From: Scalesia atractyloides
Taxonomy: Eukaryota > Streptophyta > Magnoliopsida > Asterales > Asteraceae
DNA: 64,000 nucleotides
Assembly: GCA_947069175.1 (NCBI GenBank)
Contig: CAMTDV010000018.1
Coordinates: forward strand, 42,978,869 to 43,042,868
Direction: 5' to 3'
Both the position numbers and the translations under genes were made by a program. The notes beneath the pieces were generated by a model. That model was not told the origin of the DNA and did not search any database. It saw only the letters and a program-made list of their open reading frames with translations. This document shows positions 30,488 through 42,487 of this stretch, in pieces (the first letter of the stretch is position 1; every line of letters begins with the position of its first letter).

Positions 30488-32620
30488 TGTCACACCCTTA
30501 ATTTCCACTTGCGGAGTTTTACCGCGAGGCGTGTGATCAAACCAGAATCTCAGACACTAGTAATATCAAACGACTCTATATGATTTATTTAAACGTTTTC
30601 CAAAAACATTTGTTTAACCATTCATAGTCATTTTCAAAATATCTTAGTTTCAAAGTTTAGCGGAAGCATTAGTTTCAAAGTTTAGCGGAAGCATTAGAGT
30701 AAAATAAAGTAACGGGCGCCAACATAAACGCCAAAACCAAAAATCCCAAACATTATTCGTAAATCAGACTCGATAAAAATGTCTTGATCAAATGCAAGTG
30801 AGTGCACCTAGCGCTCCTAGCGTCCTGAGAAACATGTAAAGAAACAAGTGTTAACATTAAAGAAGAGTGAGTTCACAGAATTTTATAAGTTCACATGTTC
30901 GGTTTAAAAGTTTGTTTTCCCCGTTATACCTAACCCGGGATAACGATATAGTTCAATTATTCCTAACCTAGAATAATAATGTTGGTTCGTCATTAAGTTC
31001 AATGTTAACATGTAGGTAGCGAGCCTAAAGTTACATCACATAAGAGTTCGCGATCGAAGCTAATCGCGTCCTAACATGACAACCGATTTAAAGTTAGTGT
31101 GTGAACACACTAACACAAAATCCTAAGCATAACTAACACAAAGTACGGCACACGTAACAACCAATTCGAAACAAAAATCACGCATGCAAAATATCACCAT
31201 ACAAAATAATGATCAAACCAACTTGTCATAAACACAGGTTAACTCATACAACACTTAGGTACACACAAACGCAAGTTATCATGTTTCAGCTTGTACGCTC
31301 ATAACTGGGCTGTTTTCGAGGATTTTTATAAAATAGTTCCAACGTTCCAAAAATTCCAACTTTTTACAGGAGTTGTCAACTAAACTGTAGAATTTTATGT
31401 AAAATTTTCAAGTCCTAACGCTTTACCAATTATTTATAAACATTTATATACTAGGCTGAAGTCAGATTCGTCGCTTTCTGACTGCCGTCTACGGGAAAAA
31501 TTATTTAAAAATCATCGTTCACCCAATTAACAAAATTCTAGTAGGAGATTTCCGGAAATTCCCGTCTCCAGTTACTGTACAAATTTCGTGACCTAACCCC
31601 CTACAGACTATGAGATCCGACTCGATAAACAACCTGCAAATTCTGCAGAATTTAAGCAGCTTCAGTTGCTGCACTAAATGATCACTTAAAAATAGCAAAC
31701 GACCTCAGAAAAATATGAATCCAGTGCCATTAGAAGCGTTTTTCAAAAATACACGTTTTAGGCTTCAGAAAGTCCACTTTTCGATGGATAATGATCAGGT
31801 TACAGCCAATTGAAGTTGGCTGTAAATGTCATTCAGCAAACTGTTTTCGACTTTTATCGCATTAGAACATGCTTAAATGATCATGACGCTTAGAAATAAT
31901 GATTAACAACAGTTTATTTGTCAAATATCATCATGTATATCAATATTCATGCAAACCCTAATTATATAACATGATCTTTATTGCTAAAACGCAGCCTATG
32001 ATTTTAGTATTCAACATAACATCACAATCGCAAAGATTCGCACAATCATCCGAACTAATCATAAATCACAACACTTTTCATACTAATAATCCTACCATTA
32101 CACATAATCATGATCAAGATTACACAAACCCTAATGTGAATCGCAAAACAATTAAACACTAACCTTGAAACGATGATGATCAGCGAACCGGGACAAGATT
32201 GGAATCAATCTGGAAGATGTGGGGTTTTGCGATCGTGAGGGGGGGGGGGGGCGCTGCCGTTGCCTTCCTCTAGGTGCTAGGGTTTTGTTGTTTTTTTTTT
32301 AACAAACAATCCATGCATACATACATATAAATATAACAAGGGAAAAGAAGGGGAGGGGGTCGACATGTTTTGCGGCTAGGTTCGGTTCGGTTATTTATTT
32401 ATTATTTTTTTATTACTAATAATCGCGCAATCAATGCGTGATACAATAATCTACAAAATCTACAAACGTCTAATAACACATAGCACGTAATTCACCCAAT
32501 AGATTCACAAAGTTAGCGTAGTTATTGCGAGCGTGTAATTTAATTTTCCGAATTAAATCAGCGTAGGAATGAATAACCGCAAAGTAGCGCGTTTAAGATA
32601 CCTGAAAAGCCGGGATGTCA
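30488..32620 (-). repeat. Gypsy LTR shared by G1 and G2 (2.13 kb)
   Basis: This LTR has ends TGACATCCC and GGTGTGACA on the minus strand. On its right lies the G2 polypurine region (3' LTR of G2); on its left lies a primer site (5' LTR of G1). It contains a 25-bp tandem duplication at 30646-30695, also present at 38654-38703. It has no gene. Compared with the G2 5' LTR it lacks about 409 bp and about 90 bp. In the first 585 bp I counted seven base differences. Confidence 0.9.
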
Positions 32621-32777
32621 CATTATCCCCTTGTTGAAAGAATTTTCATCCCGAAAATTGAGTAAACGCGGTTTAGAATGCAACGCACAAAGATTCAGTT
32701 TGTTAGTAATGGTACAAGTAATTCCCAGGCTGTCACATCATCCCCATGTTGAAAGAATTTCGTCCCGAAATTTAGTT
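32617..32777 (-). repeat. Duplicated polypurine region at the 3' end of G2
   Basis: On the minus strand a purine tract of the form aaggggataatg directly precedes the LTR at 32620. A second version (atggggatgatg) lies about 116 bp upstream. About 45 bp around each tract are similar (32615-32660 and 32732-32777), including TGTCACAT-ATCCCC read on the plus strand. Either could prime plus-strand synthesis; the inner one overlaps the pol C-terminal codons. Confidence 0.75.
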
Positions 32778-35700
32778 GGTGAGCTGCAAAAAGGTGTGGG
32801 TATTTGCTTTTCATTTGGTCCTCTCTTTCCCACGTGAACTCCGGTCCACGCTTAGAGTCCCAACGAACCTTGACAATTGGTATCTTGCTGTGCCTTCGAG
32901 TCTTAATCTCACGATCCATGATCTCGATAGGTTGTTCCACAAAATGTAGTTGCTCATCCACTTGAATCTCATCCAATGGAATGACTAGGGTCTCATCTGA
33001 TAGGTACTTCTTCAGATTGGACACGTGGAAAACGTTGTGAACTCCACTGAGTTCGGTAGGAAGGTCTAACTGATAAGCTACGGGCCCGATACGCTTCGAA
33101 ATCACAAATGGGCCTAGTATCGTGGATTTATTTTGCCTCGTTTCCCAAAACGAATTACACCCTTCAAGGGTGACACCTTCAGTACGACGCGGTCGCCTAC
33201 TTGAAATTCGAGCGGTTTGCGTCATTGATCAGCGTAAGTTTTCTATCGATCTCGTACCGCTGCCATGCGGTTTCTGATTTGCACAATCTTTTCAGTAGAC
33301 TCAAGTATCAACTCAGGACCTGTGAGTTGACTGTCACCGACTTCTGTCCAACAGACCGGTGATCTACATTTGCGATCGTAGAATGCTTCAAACGGTGCCG
33401 CTTGAATACTTGTATGGTAACTGTTGTTATACGAGAATTCCACTAAAGGCAGATGGATTTCCCAACTGTTCTCGAAGTCTACCACACATGCCCTAAGCAT
33501 GTCTTCCAAGGTCTGAATGGTCCTTTCACTTTGACCATCCATCTGAGGGTGATAAGTTGTGCTCATATCTAAGCGTGTACCCAACGGTTTCTGAAGTGAC
33601 TGCCAAAAGTTGGACGTGAAAAGAGCATCGCTGTCTGAGATGATGGACGTTGGCACCCCGTGCCGAGAAGCTACTTCCTTAATGTAGATGCGAGTCAACT
33701 TATCCATCTTATCTGTTTCTTTGATCGCTAGGAAGTGTGCAGACTTAGTTAGACGATCCACGATTACCCAGATGGTATCGCAGCCACCCGCAGTTCGCGG
33801 GAGTTTAGTGATAAAGTCCATCGAGATCTGATCCCATTTCCACACTGGGATCTCAGGTTGTTGAAGTAACCCTGATGGCTTCTAGTATTCCTCCTTGACT
33901 TTCGCACAAGTCAAACACTTGCTCACGTAGGTGGCTATATCCGCTTTCATGTTGGGCCACCAGTATGCGGCTTTAAGGTCTTCATACATCTTATCTGAAC
34001 CAGGATGGACAGAGTATCGGGATTTGTGAGCTTCGTCCATAACTAGCTTTCTGAGATTTCCATAGAGAGGTACCCATATACGATTCATGAAATACCGGGC
34101 ACCATTGGGATCACTTCCCAACCGCGTTCCATCTTTCCCACAGATTCGGCCTTGATGTTCTCTTCCTTAACTGCTTCTAGCTGCACGTCGCGTATCTGTT
34201 CGGGTAACCCCGAATGAATGGTGAACTGTAGTGCTCGTACCCGACGTGGTTTCAAGTGCTCCTTCTGACTGAGGGCATCGGCTACCACATTAGCTTTACC
34301 TGGGTGATACCGAATGGCACATTCATAATCGTTCAGGAGTTCGACCCAGCGATGCTGTCACATGTTCAACTCCTTCTGGTCAAAGATATGCTGGAGGCTC
34401 TTGTGATCCGTGTAGATTGTGCACTTTGTTCCATATAGATAGTGTCTCCAAATCTTAAGTGCAAACACAACTGCTCCCAATTCCAGGTCATGTGTCGTGT
34501 AGTTTTTCTCGTGAACCTTCAACTATCAGGATGCATACGCGATGACCTTATCACGTTGCATGAGTAAACATCCCAATCCCTGAATGGAGGCGTCACAATA
34601 TACCACAAAATCATCCGTCCCTTCTGGCAAGGACAAAATGGGCGCACTGCAAAGTTTCTGCTTCAGTAATTGAAATGCTGCTTCCTGCTTGTCACCCCAA
34701 GCATACTTGGTGCCCTTCTGGGTGAGAGTGGTAAGCGGTTGTGCAATCTCGGAAAATCCCTCGATGAAACGTCTGTAGTAACCAGCCAAACCCAAAAATT
34801 GGCGGATCTCTGTCGGTGTCCTGGGTGCTTCCCAGTTCTTGATAGCATCGATCTTGGCGGGATCAACGTGTATACTGTTTTCATTCACGATATGCCTGAG
34901 GAACTGAACTTCCCGAATCCAGAAATCACACTTCGAAAACTTGGCATATAGTTTCTCCTGTTGAAGTAGTTCCAGCAATAATCGTAGATGCTCAGCATGT
35001 TCTTCTTCACCCTTAGAGTATACGAGTACATCATCGATGAACACGATGACAAACTTGTCGAGATACGGCTTACGCACACGGTTCATGAGGTCCATGAACA
35101 CCGCGGGTGCATTGGTGAGACCGAAGGGCATGACCAAGAACTCATAATGGCCATACCGAGTGCGAAATGCCGTCTTGGAGATATCCTCCTCCCTGACGCG
35201 TAATTGGTGATAACCGGACCGTAGATCAATCTTGGAGTAGTAGCTTGACCCTTGAAGCTGGTCGAAAAGATCGTCGATCCGAGGTAATGGGTATCGGTTC
35301 TTGACGGTAACCTTATTGAGTTCCCAGTAGTCGATGCACATGCGGAAGGTCCCGTCCTTCTTCTTGACAAAAAGGACCGGAGCTCCACGTGGCGAAGTAC
35401 TGGGTCGGATAAATCCTTTTTCCAACAATTCCTGAAGTTGGGTAGACAGCTCTTGCAGCTCTACTGGAGCTAGGCGGTATGGGGCCTTGGCGATAGGAGT
35501 CGCATGGTTCGCCAATTCGATTTCAAACTCCACTTGTCGATGTGGTGGAAGACCAGGTAACTCTTCTGGAAACACATCGGGAAAGTCACGGACGACGGGG
35601 ATATCTTCAATCCGCTTCTCGTCCTTAGATTGCTCGGTGACCAGTGCGAGTAAAGCAAAAGAGTTCTTTCTCCGAAGATACTTCTAAGCTTGCATGTAAG

Positions 35701-36110
35701 AGCTGATGTTCGTGACGGCGCCTGCCTTCTCGCCTTGCACCATCAAGACTTCGTCGTTAGAGAGCGGAATACGGATAGTTTTCTCAAAACAGATAACTTC
35801 AGATCGTAGCCAGTCCATTTCGGCTACCATCAAAACTACCCAGGGTAGTTGTCATCAGATCAATGGTAAGGTGTGACCCGCGAGTTTAAGTTGACAACCG
35901 GTCGCTAGGTGAGTCACATCTACAGATTTACCATCGGCTAGTTCTATGACGTAAGGGGTCTCTAGGGGTTTAGGTGTGAGATTTAGGTCCTTCCTAAAAG
36001 ACTCAGATATAAAACTCTTATCTGCACCCGTATCAAAAAGTATAGTAGCAAAATGATCGTTAAGGGGAAACTTACCGGTGACCACGTTCGAGTCGTTTCT
36101 GGCCTCTCCA
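32695..36110 (-). pseudogene. pol: Gypsy pol of G2 (PR-RT-RH-IN-chromodomain), broken
   Basis: Pol carries out reverse transcription and insertion. The protease has DTGADKSFIS near 36033-36022. The reverse transcriptase is open for 349 codons at 34526-35575, with catalytic FIDD at 35041-35030. RNase H follows to about 34120. The integrase has a zinc-binding region (HPGSDKMYEDLKAAYWWPNM, CLTCAKVK) and the core MDFITKLPRTAGG, SDSDALFTSNFW and GQSERTIQTLEDMLRAC. The C-terminal LHFVEQPIEIMDREIKTRR and PEFTWEREDQM match a Tekay-type chromodomain, thought to steer insertion into heterochromatin. Breaks include a stop near 34526, one at 33884 and frameshifts near 33130 and 33230. The integrase second Asp lies in SDSDALF where SDRD is usual. 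Confidence 0.9.
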
Positions 36111-37367
36111 CGGCCCAGCGTGAATGCACAACCTTTGGCACCTCCTGTGCCACCATTTCCATTGTTGCCATTGTTGTTATTGTTGTTGTTGTTGTTGTTC
36201 CCACCATTGTTGTTGTTGCGAAGCTGCGGGCAGTCCCGCTTGAAATGGGCAGTGCTACCGCACTGATAGCATCCCCGGTTATTACCTTCCTGTTGACCTT
36301 GGTGCTGATTCTGATTTTGTTGAGACATGATTTCCCCGCGACAATCCCTTGCCGCGTGTCCCACTTTGCCACATCTTTGGCAGCGATTTCCGGCGCAAGG
36401 TCCGTGATGATGGAGGTTACAACGGTTACATTGCGGCTTTCGACCCGCATAGCCGCTCGAGTTCTGGGTGTTGTTGGCAGACTGATTATTGTGACCCCGA
36501 TTGTTGTTGAAATTGTTGGACCGCTTCTGGTTTCCTTGTTGTGGCTAGGCTGACGAAGACTGTCGAATAGGTGAGTCTTCAAATTTTCTTTTGTTATCAG
36601 GGACAACTTCAGTTGCACCCCGAGGTGGCAACTTCCTTTGCTCCACCTCCTTATCGGTGAGTTTATGCGCCAGCCTAATCGCTTGATGCTCCGTCGTAGA
36701 GTTCCTAGACATTACCATGCCCTGGATCTCAGGGACCAGACCCCCAAGATAAAGCTCAAGTCGTTTTCGACGGTGTTAGCCAAATCGGGACAAAGGAACA
36801 CCAGATCATGATGTTTTGCCATGTACGCTTCAATTTCTGACCCGACCATCTTGTGGTTCCATAACGCTTGCTCCAACTACTGAACTCTGTCCCGCGGACA
36901 GTATTCCTCCTTGATTAGGGCCTTAAACTCAGTCCAGGCCATTGCGTTCGCTGCAACAAGTCCACGCGTTTGGACTTGTGCGTTCCACCAGGTTAATACC
37001 CCATCTTCCAACGTTGAGGCAGCATACTTGACCTTATTGGCTTCAAGGCAATTGCACATCTCGAACACCGATTCAGACTTTTCAATCCAACAGACCAGTC
37101 CTATGGGTCCTTCAACACCCGTGAACTTGCTCGGTTTTGCATCGAGGAACTTCTTGTAGGGGTGAAGACCCCCTCCAGAGGATAGAGGATAGGTAGTCAG
37201 TGAGAAAGTCTACTAGCCAAACTGTTAGATTTTCCCAGGAAAATTTGATAATGGTTAACTGCTGGTGGGTTTTGAACACCTACCAGAGCAGCATTCACGT
37301 GTTCTTGAATTAAAGCGGCCAATTCTTCAGTTGACATGTTGATATTTCCGCGACGTCCAGTTGCCAT
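36111..37367 (-). pseudogene. gag: Gypsy gag of G2, broken
   Basis: The start is ATG 37367-37365 (MATGRRGNINMSTEELAALI). It shows the gag domain (VFEMCNCLEANKVKYAAS, TWWNAQVQTRG, FKALIKEEYCPRDRVQ), a stop at 36877 and several frameshifts. Two zinc-binding regions follow: CNRCNLHHHGPC with CQRCGKAGHAARDC near 36350-36430, and CYQCGSTAHFKRDC at about 36270-36230. An Asn/Gly-rich linker encoded by a (gtt)n-like repeat at 36165-36215 leads into the protease. Confidence 0.85.
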
Positions 37368-37628
37368 TTCAGATCTTCGCAAGACAACACAAACACACAC
37401 CGATAAGTATATATATCCAATATAGTTATCATATTCCACACTTCAATAATCACACAAGTTATGTCAACCCAACAAATTAAACAATCAAAAGGAACATTCG
37501 ATTAAATAAATTGCAATGTCTCACAAAATACCAACCAAACATCTCAGTTTAATTATAAAATTTTCAAGTTCAAACATAAGTGGAAACAAACATACTAAAG
37601 AAAACAAAGCGGAGATTGGCGAGACGAG

Positions 37629-38294
37629 TTAGTCATCTATGTCTCCATCTCCCAAGTCGCTATCACTGCCGTCATCCTCTTTGGCGTTTTCAGCTTCAAC
37701 GGCCGGGTCCTGTTCTGGCTCCTCTTCCTCCGGATCCTCCTCCGGGTCTTCCTCTGGATCCGCCTCCGGGTCTTCCTCTGGATGCTCCTTTTCTTCCTCT
37801 ACCGGCGCTGGGGGGGCCGGTGCTGGTGCGGGTAATGGGACAGGTGCTTGATTTCTCTCCAGTTCTTGAATCCTCCAACGGGACTCAAGAACTCTGTCTT
37901 CGAGCCAGTCAGCCCTCAGCTGCTCAGCACGAAGATCCTTAGCTAAAATGTTTCAAACTCTCTTATTCTCGTATTGCTCTTCCTCGAGCTTTCCAGTTTT
38001 ACCAGTTAGTTGACGTATCATCCATCCTTGTGCTTCGATAGTCTCCTGCATTCTCTCTAGTTGTTCCTGTTGTTTCCTTAACATATCCCTAAGTAGATCG
38101 TCCCCTACTCCTAACGAGTTGACCGGTTCGACCAATATAGCGGTGGTCGGACGGGAGGACGACTCCCCACCTAGAGCGAGTCTTTTCCTAGCAGCTGAGC
38201 GTGTCTCGACGCCATGAGGTGGTGAGGGTTCGACCATGGGTGCCTTCCCCGGCGCCCTTGATTGTCGAGATTTGTCGGATGATGATGATGACAT
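37629..38294 (-). pseudogene. Leader ORF of Gypsy G2 (coiled coil plus acidic tail)
   Basis: This is the same frame as 29646-30286: MSSSSSDKSRQSR start, coiled-coil heptads, a TGA after ENKRV at 37953-37955, then a Pro-rich and Glu/Asp-rich tail to TAA 37629-37631. The tail has an extra 24-bp EDPEADPE-type repeat compared with G1. The antisense Ser-rich frame at 37639-37851 is only its shadow. Extra ORFs before gag are known in some Gypsy lineages, but I cannot name this one. Confidence 0.5.
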
Positions 38295-38480
38295 TGCCTG
38301 CTGGGTTGGTGTAGTTAGTTACGAGTTGCGTGCATCACAATATACATATATATCTCACATAAAACAATTGTAGTATAACACATAACAGGATATCACAGTT
38401 CGGTGCCAACTAAGTCTAGTGTCGTGTAACAGCTACAATTTAGGTCTACTTTTAATGCAAACCTGGTTCTATAGCTAGAG

Positions 38481-38492
38481 GCTCTGATACCA
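38481..38492 (-). other. Primer binding site of G2 (initiator tRNA-Met)
   Basis: On the minus strand this reads TGGTATCAGAGC, three bases from the LTR end at 38496. It is an intact initiator methionine tRNA complement. Confidence 0.9.
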
Positions 38493-38495
38493 ATC

Positions 38496-41109
38496 TGTCA
38501 CACCCTTAATTTCCACTTGCGGTGTTTTACCGCGAGGCGTGTGATCAAACCAGAATCTCAGACACTAGTAATATCGAACGACTCTATATGATTTATTTAA
38601 ACGTTTTCCAAAAACATTTGTTTAACCATTCATAGTCATTTTCAAAATATCTTAGTTTCAAAGTTTAGCGGAAGCATTAGTTTCAAAGTTTAGCGGAAGC
38701 ATTAGAGTAAAATAAAGTAACGGCCGCCAACATAAACACCAAAACCAAAAATCCCAAACATTATTCGTAAATCAGACTCGATAAAAATGTCTTGATCAAA
38801 TGCAAGTGAGTGCACCTAGCGCTCCTCGCGTCCTGAGAAACATGTAAAGAAACAAGTGTTAACATTAAAGAAGAGTGAGTTCACAGAATTTTATAAGTTC
38901 ACATGTTCGGTTTAAAAGTTTGTTTTCCCCGTTATACCTAACCCGGGATAACGATATAGTTCAATTATTCCTAACCTGGAATAATAATGTTGGTTCGTAA
39001 TTAAGTTCAATGTTAACATGTAGGTAGCGAGCCTAAAGTTACATCACATAAGAGTTCGCGATCGAAGCTAACTGATTTTGCCTCAGTGTTGCCAGGTCTA
39101 TCACTGACCATGGCGAAAGTTAGGCCAAATTAATCACCCGTTGACCATACCCAGTCGGCTAGCGCGACTAGCTCGGGTGGGGCTTGTCGGACCCAGTAGT
39201 ACTATTTATAATTTCCCCGCTATCTAACCCAATACTAATGATCCGAGAGTTGGTTGAGGACTTCCGTGATAAAGCTACTTAGTGACCATAACATACATTA
39301 ACATTAACTTAGTTACCGAATAGTTAACGACGTTAATTTCGTATAACGTAAAAGATAGAGTTATAGAAGGTATACATGTTTCTCCCCTGTTGTTTAAAAA
39401 CGGATAAAATAGGAGCTGTGAACTTATCTTAAATTGCTCGGTTAAAATAACACAAAAGAAGCAAATGATGGAACCGCTAATCGCGTCCTAACATGACAAC
39501 CGATTTAAAGTTAGTGTGTAAACACACTGACACAAAATCCAAAGCATAACTAACACATAGTACGGCACACGCAACAACCAATTCGAAACCAAAATCACGC
39601 ATATCACCATACAAAATAATGATCAAACCAACTTGTCATAAACACAGGTTAACTCATACAACACTTAGGTACACACAAACGCAAGTTATCATGTTTCAGC
39701 TTGTACGCTCATAACTGGGCTGTTTTCGAGGATTTTTATAAAATAGTTCCAACGTTCCAAAAATTCCAACTTTTTATAGGAGGTGTCAACTAAACTGTAG
39801 AATTTTATGTAAAATTTTCAAGTCCTAACGCTTTACCAATTATTTATAAACATTTATATACTAGGCTGAAGTCAGATTCGTCGCTTTCTGACTGCCGTCT
39901 ACGGGAAAATTATTTAAAAATCATCGTTCACCCAATTAACAAAATTCTAGTAGGAGATTTCCGGAAATTCCCGTCTCCAGTTACTGTACAAATTTCGTGA
40001 CCTAACCCCCTACAGACTATGAGATCCGACTCGATAAACAACCTGCAAATTCTGCAGAATTTACGCAGCTTCAGTTGCTGCACTAAATGATCACTTAAAA
40101 ATAGCAAACGACCTCAGAAAAATATGAATCCGGTGCCATTAGAAGCGTTTTTCAAAAATACACGTTTTAGGCTTCAGAAAGTCCACTTTTCGATGGATAA
40201 TGATCAGGTCACAGCCAATTGAAGTTGGCTGTAAATGTCATTCAGCAAACTGTTTTCGACTTTTATCGCATTAGAACATGCTTAAATGATGATGACGCTT
40301 AGTAATAATGATTAACAACAGGTTTATTTGTCAAATATCATCATGTATATCAATATTCATGCAAACCCTAATTATATAACATGATCTTTATCGCTAAAAC
40401 GCAGCCTATGATTTTAGTATTCAACATAACATCACAATCGCAAAGATTCGCACAATCATCCGAACTAATCATAAATCACAACACTTTTCATACTAATAAT
40501 CCTACCATTACATATAATCATGATCAAGATTACACAAACCCTAATGTGAATCGCAAAACAATTAAACCCTAACCTTGAAACGATGATGATTAGCGAACCG
40601 GGACAAGATTGGAATCAATCCGGAAGATGTGGGGTTTTGCGATCATGAGGGGGGTGGCTGCCGTTGTCTTCCTCTAGGTGCTAGGGTTTTGTTGTTTTTT
40701 TTAACAAACAATCCATGCATACATACATATAAATATAACAAGGGAAAAGAAGGGGAGGGGGCACGGCCGCGATGGGGGGGGGGGCGGTTTGGGTTAAGTG
40801 GCTTGGGCCTCAAGTTTAGGTTATTTCCTTGGGCCGCAAGGAGGTGAGGTCGACATGTTTCGCGGCTGGGTTCGGTTCGGCTATTTATTTATTATTTTTT
40901 ATAACTAATAATCGCGCAATCAAGGCGTGATACAATAATCTACAAAATCTACAAACGTCTAATAACACATAGCACGTAATTCACCCAATAGATTCACAAA
41001 GTTAGCGTAGTTATTGCGAGCGTGTAATTTAATTCTCCGAATTAAATCAGCGTAGGAATGAATAACCGTAAAGTAGCACGTTTAAGATACCTAAAAAGCC
41101 GGGATGTCA
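38496..41109 (-). repeat. 5' LTR of Gypsy G2 (2.6 kb)
   Basis: The ends are TGACATCCC (at 41109) and GGTGTGACA (at 38496) on the minus strand. It is longer than the other LTR because of the segment 39072-39480 and about 90 bp at 40757-40850, a G-rich stretch next to a ggggggggg run. It contains the 25-bp tandem duplication at 38654-38703. I see no gene in it; the short frame at 40381-40572 also occurs in the other LTR and looks like chance. Confidence 0.9.
39072..39480 (-). other. 409-bp segment present in only one G2 LTR
   Basis: The segment lies between two copies of gctaa (39067-39071 and 39476-39480); the other LTR has a single gctaa at this point (near 31059). No terminal inverted repeat or poly-A is visible. 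Deletion between 5-bp direct repeats in the other LTR explains this at least as well as an insertion here. Confidence 0.7.
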
Positions 41110-42012
41110 ATAGTAAAGATGATTCTGACCATGATGGAGGAAATGATGATGATCCTAGTGGTACAGGGATAAAGGTGGCTGATGCAACAGTTAATGAAAG
41201 TTTTTACTTCTCTAATTTACTAAACGATGAAGCGAATGTTATGGATGATCAGAATCAGGGGAGTCAGGGCTGACTAATGATGATTATCTGTCTAATGCTA
41301 TTACTTCTGTACAGCCTGTTATTGTAGTTCTGATAAATCCGTTGATACTTATGCTTGAACATATTGTTGAAGAGGGTGAATTCGTGCACAACTATTCCAA
41401 AGAGGATTTAGCAAAGTTGATCGATGTTGATGCAGAATCACTTGATTTTGATTTCGAAGAGTAAGTTCTTAATATGAATACATTTGAGCCTAATGAGTAT
41501 CATTATCAACGAAGATACGAGGCAGATGAATATAATAAAGTTATCATGGAAGATTGGTCTTCTGATGAATAAAAGGATGAAGCTGAGAAGTACGTTGGTC
41601 CTAATACAAATTGTTTCCCAACTTTCAAAGAGATGTACAAGCAGCTAAATGAGGATATGTTAAAAGAAAAAAATTAAAGAATCAATACGTGATGGAAAAG
41701 TTCCTAAGCCCATGACAAAGGAGGAGATCGCACAAGCAAAAAAGTCTTGGTTTAAAGAGATGCCTCGTGAAAGAAAGTTTCGACGACCTTTAGCATTCTT
41801 TACCAGAGACAAAGATGTGTCATTAAGAGATATTCTGAGTTGGGGGTGGTTCAAAGAGCTGAATGTTTACGCCATCAAACGAGAATTTGGAGTTCAATAC
41901 TTCAAATATCTTGCAGATTTCAAGACACGACCTTACTGGGATGTTGAAGAGCTTGTTCAAACAAGGAATGTAACGTACCATATGAAATTCATTGATCAAT
42001 TACTGTGTCAAT
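41110..42012 (+). pseudogene. Copia aORF fragment D', C-terminal part
   Basis: This plus-strand aORF sequence starts directly at the Gypsy LTR end. Its first part (41115-41660) repeats what D has at 27600-28150. It then continues where D is missing, into the conserved C-terminal region: KKSWFKEMPRERKFRRPLAF, SWGWFKELNVYAIKREFGVQ and YWDVEELVQTRNV. It ends after IDQLL at about 42012, before the LRGLW segment. A 111-codon stretch (41712-42047) is open. Frameshifts and stops occur near 41270, 41463, 41570 and 41677. The sequence 42013-42025 matches nothing else I can place. Confidence 0.82.
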
Positions 42013-42025
42013 ATTACATTGAACT

Positions 42026-42423
42026 TTTACCGATCCTGGTAGCATAGGAACCTAGATTTGATATCTAATGTCCATAATAGCAGAAATATTATGACACGAT
42101 TACCAAATAACAAGAATTAATCAGGTAAACGTCAATTTTATTGATAAACTTCAAATCTCCAGTTTGACAGAACTTCGCTACTCAGAGCACCAAAGTTACA
42201 AATGATTGAAACAAGCTAGCTATTTATAGGAGTCTATGTTCGCTAGTGAGGACATGAGTTTGGGCGAACTTGACTTAGTCAAGTTCGGCTGAACTTGACA
42301 TCAAAACACCATCTCAAGCGAACTTGACTACAAACTACTTAAATACTTGATTTTGCTAGCCTATTCACATCTAATCTATACATACTCGATATAAGACTAC
42401 GACATAGACATTCTGCACCAACA
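42026..42423 (-). repeat. 3' LTR of element E
   Basis: The minus-strand LTR starts TGTTGGTGCAGAATG at 42423 and ends near 42026. A few bases have been lost close to the terminus, so the left boundary is uncertain by 2-3 bp. The TATA box is at 42228-42221 (minus) and the palindromes lie around 42250-42300. Confidence 0.87.
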
Positions 42424-42434
42424 GACTCCCTCTT
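42424..42434 (-). other. Polypurine tract of E
   Basis: On the minus strand aagagggagtc precedes the LTR directly, as in A and C. It is related to the aagggggagtc of B. Confidence 0.87.
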
Positions 42435-42487
42435 GGATATCGTCTTCGTCTTTATCAGTCTTCAAAAGCTAAGTCTTCAATAAAACT

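Larger units (their letters stand above)
30488..41109 (-). mobile_element. Gypsy chromovirus G2, complete with both LTRs (10.6 kb)
   Basis: The minus-strand element has 5' LTR 38496-41109, primer site, leader ORF, gag, pol with a C-terminal chromodomain-like region, polypurine region, and 3' LTR 30488-32620. The order protease, reverse transcriptase, RNase H, integrase, chromodomain places it in the Tekay/Del group of chromoviruses. The flanks (caatc on the left, atagt on the right) do not match because the left LTR continues into G1. The coding frames are broken at several points. Confidence 0.9.

Noticed and set aside
31971..32162. 63-codon frame in the Gypsy LTR as a small gene
   Set aside because: It occurs in both LTRs (also 40381-40572) because the LTRs are copies. 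It has low-complexity AT-rich composition and no start context or family.
36053..36553. 166-codon hydrophobic plus-strand frame as a membrane protein
   Set aside because: It is the antisense of the Gypsy gag knuckle and Asn/Gly linker. The Val/Ile run is the reverse complement of an Asn-coding repeat.
37639..37851. Ser/Gly-rich plus-strand frame
   Set aside because: It is the antisense of the Glu/Asp/Pro tail of the Gypsy leader ORF.
39072..39480. MITE or other small DNA transposon in the G2 LTR
   Set aside because: No terminal inverted repeats are seen. The only flanking repeat is gctaa, which a deletion in the other LTR explains equally well.
42013..42025. Target duplication or separate feature between D' and E
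   Set aside because: The short stretch matches neither flank of E nor any other element here. It is too short to interpret.
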